Below the pieces are notes generated by a model. It was not told the DNA's origin, ran no database searches, and saw only the letters and a list, made by a program, of their open reading frames with translations. DNA of 34,473 nucleotides from Desulfobacterales bacterium (GTDB taxonomy: Bacteria; Desulfobacterota; Desulfobacteria; Desulfobacterales; JADGBH01). The translations under genes were made by a program, and so were the position numbers. Shown piece after piece: positions 33,801 to 34,473 of the stretch. Position 1 is the stretch's first letter, and every line of letters begins with the position of its first letter. The stretch is from assembly GCA_015231595.1 (NCBI GenBank), contig JADGBH010000047.1, positions 1 through 34,473 of the forward strand. Reading direction: 5' to 3'.

Positions 33801-33883
33801 AATATGGTTTTAAAGCCGTAATAAAAAAACCTTTTGACGAAAAATTATTATGTGATACATTAAAATTGGTTTTGCAAGATTAA
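30821..33883 (+). CDS. Hybrid histidine kinase: Cache - HAMP - PAS - HisKA - HATPase - receiver
   Basis: 1020 residues. Membrane helix 1 at about 17-38, a large extracytoplasmic double-Cache sensor (about 40-385, with GGKGLVTTANSPIYDSNNNF and LGVATIGVSFEKTF), helix 2 at about 390-412, HAMP (about 413-465), a coiled coil, PAS (about 520-635), the histidine box AGGIAHDFNNLL with H652, ATPase boxes TDTGCGIDEG and GLGLGLS, and a C-terminal receiver with phospho-acceptor D952 (VILDLTIKGGMGG). It senses a small molecule in the periplasm and probably passes phosphate to an unlinked output protein. No output gene is adjacent. Confidence 0.93.
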   Translation: MLKFLKKEIKTKISNKLILTFSFILIISLASMTYIGIHFIEEFGNYLTELNKKTVKDSSQKYLSQILYEKTNRFESSIKKIENYAKLLSEKTLFFIENADIYGQNYNNKNYNFDSYQNSIQYAITDEKVAILYWGDSSVLSKKNLINSLSQLEPYLKSSIYLNAEIISSSIMTESSLCFYYPVTYENIPFSKETIKTGKFYTIASPSENKDKKTVWTDLYKSYGGKGLVTTANSPIYDSNNNFLGVATIGVSFEKTFELSTLNKYKTENDGFYFLINDIGQIIVFPETYLHFFGLNGLNKEDLNIGQNIDINIKNSSIKNVKALAENIINTQTYFGEYKINSQNWYFFSNKISSTKWILGIFLPESAIISDLQKNIQFISAAQGYIAHKFTILIFSFLLVTIILLSLLLVSNFINPLKKLEKAALDVKDGNFDTHIHDYREDEFGVIYKLFNEMIDFIKKGKKLEAEYSSQLKKEVEQKTYEISQQNIKLQNFMDMLKKEISERAEVEENLRESEERYYKIFETSRVIKIVVDPENSSIIDANKAACDYYGYSRENFIKKSVYDIIVHTEEELKNEIMKAQSENRPYYRFVHKIASGEVRDVEVYFGDFKLKEKTYIHSIIIDVTDKNKMQKELIKAKKLEAVASLAGGIAHDFNNLLTIILGNISLGIHLLNDDNPAKKRLKDAENGVMRAGKLTHIFLNLSKGENLVTKPILISEFLENVSMLVFSGSNIKCEYDFPKQDFYVKIDYSQMQEALSNILKNAKESMSDGGIVKISITSMDKSSNIPNKNIKIVITDTGCGIDEGVLLSIFDPYFSTKKMGNTKGLGLGLSIADSIIRNHNGHIDITSKKGKGTTVNIYLPLFEYKTIPDNKIPDNKKSYIAYKKIIEKNVEKGIKNKILVMDDEKMILSTIKHILSQYNYKMEFATRGEEAISLYKKAIESGEPFDAVILDLTIKGGMGGKETFDELQTLYPSIKAIISSGYVDNDIIQNYNKYGFKAVIKKPFDEKLLCDTLKLVLQD

Positions 33884-33952
33884 AAAAAATAATATGGCAG
33901 CAACCATTTCGGTTGGCGTTATAAATAAATAATTCAAATTAAAGAGGTATAT

Positions 33953-34189
33953 ATGACACATCATCATAACCATGAAGAAACAAAAAACTCATTATCATTT
34001 GAGGAAAAACTTATAAAACTTTTTGAACATTGGATAAAGCATAATAAAGATCATGCAGGCAATTACAAAGAATGGGCTGACAAAGCAAAGGAAAAAGGGC
34101 TTAATGAAATAACGTCTTTGCTTGAATCTGCCGCTGAAAAAAACAATGAAATAAATATTATTTTAGAAAAAGGTCTTAATATTTTATAA
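33953..34189 (+). CDS. Small His-rich helical protein
   Basis: 78 residues. Starts MTHHHNHEETKN, a His cluster suited to metal binding, followed by helices (FEEKLIKLFEHWIKHNKDHAGNYKEWADKAKE...). H26, H30, H34 add to the His content. AAAGAGG precedes the ATG. Small proteins of this layout occur in sulfate reducers and methanogens, often without known function. A short CAACC/GGTTG hairpin lies 46 bases upstream of the ATG. Confidence 0.7.
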   Translation: MTHHHNHEETKNSLSFEEKLIKLFEHWIKHNKDHAGNYKEWADKAKEKGLNEITSLLESAAEKNNEINIILEKGLNIL

Positions 34190-34204
34190 ATCAGTTTTGA
34201 ATTC

Positions 34205-34241
34205 TGGATTCCTGCCTTAACTGGTTGGAATCCATTTTTTT
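34205..34241 (+). terminator. Terminator-like hairpin TGGATTCC/GGAATCCA with T-run
   Basis: An 8-pair stem (34205-34212 with 34227-34234) is followed by seven T (34235-34241), the classic intrinsic terminator layout for the gene at 33953. It is related in sequence to the repeat at 14832-14859. Confidence 0.65.
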
Positions 34242-34278
34242 GTATTAATTTGAGATTTCGACATCCTTCAATTTTTCA

Positions 34279-34473
34279 TTAATAGCTGGAGCCAGTGATA
34301 ACACGCCCAATATCTCTGTCGTCTTCCTTGAAAGTCATAATATAAAGTTTTGCATGGATATTTTGAGAAGGATACGCTCTGATTTCTAATTTACCATTTC
34401 TAATCCATTCGATAAATTTATGGACGCCATCTTCAATATTTCTGTTATCGTCAGAATGATCCATTTCTGACTG
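34279..34473 (-). pseudogene. Truncated PLD-like domain of a helicase-type gene (window edge)
   Basis: The open frame enters from the right edge and ends at TAA (34279-34281). It contains EDGVHKFIEWIRNGKLEIRA, the PLD-type motif HAKLYI (HxK) and GRVITGSS, after which intact homologues continue with an N-x-(T/S) stretch and several hundred residues more. Here it stops as GSSY. No continuation is visible in other frames to the left. It looks like the N-terminal part of a SNF2/PLD-like helicase protein cut off by deletion or rearrangement. Confidence 0.6.

Overview
The window reads as the chromosome of an AT-rich, anaerobic, sulfate-reducing member of the Desulfobacterota (Desulfobacterales-like). 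The case rests on gene content: a complete Tmc electron-transfer cluster (tetraheme cytochrome c3, HdrD-like CCG/Fe-S protein, NarI-like cytochrome b, Trp-rich repeat protein) surrounded by the signalling genes that accompany it in Desulfovibrio, and an orange-protein (ORP)-type locus (NifX/MTH1175-like proteins, two MinD ATPases with inserted ferredoxin domains, a sigma54 activator). Species cannot be named from sequence alone. No rRNA, tRNA, CRISPR array or transposase gene was found.

Region 1 (49-8181, all +): hybrid histidine kinase, a 0.5-kb spacer holding repeats and a well-formed sigma54 (-24/-12) promoter with a 13-bp inverted repeat upstream, then hypothetical protein, tandem UspA protein, receiver protein, tmcD, tmcC, tmcB, tmcA, receiver protein. 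Spacing and ribosome binding sites suggest one operon from the promoter near 2010. The Tmc complex is expected to carry electrons from periplasmic cytochrome c3 (H2/formate oxidation) across the membrane to the cytoplasm.

Region 2 (8182-8725): a spacer with a 246-bp MITE-like element (imperfect terminal inverted repeats, near-identical flanking direct repeats), then three ATTTGCAAT boxes at 32- and 64-bp steps, a second sigma54 promoter, and an 11-bp inverted repeat at the expected transcript start.

Region 3 (8726-18276): an expanded ORP-like locus. It holds four NifX-type domains (three single-domain proteins and one fused to a cation-diffusion-facilitator transporter), a DUF5320-like protein, a Gly-rich Cys-containing small protein built on DNA tandem repeats, a 47-residue hydrophobic protein, a P-loop protein, a zinc-ribbon protein, a START-like unknown, a metallo-beta-lactamase-fold protein, a small unknown, and the paired ferredoxin-MinD ATPases. 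It ends tail-to-tail with a PAS-AAA+-Fis activator, the natural candidate to drive the sigma54 promoter at 8649. This is the most likely place for an incompletely described system: a metal-cluster assembly/trafficking module with its own metal transporter.

Region 4 (18568-29439): housekeeping genes: tadA, purA, an M24 aminopeptidase, a left-handed beta-helix protein, glmM and moeA on +, converging on a murA-comEC operon on -.

Region 5 (29440-34473): repeat-bearing spacer, hotdog thioesterase, a membrane-anchored unknown, a 1020-residue Cache-HAMP-PAS hybrid kinase with C-terminal receiver, a small His-rich protein, and at the right edge the truncated end of a PLD-like/helicase-type gene on the - strand. 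Several dispersed hairpin repeats lie in the spacers.
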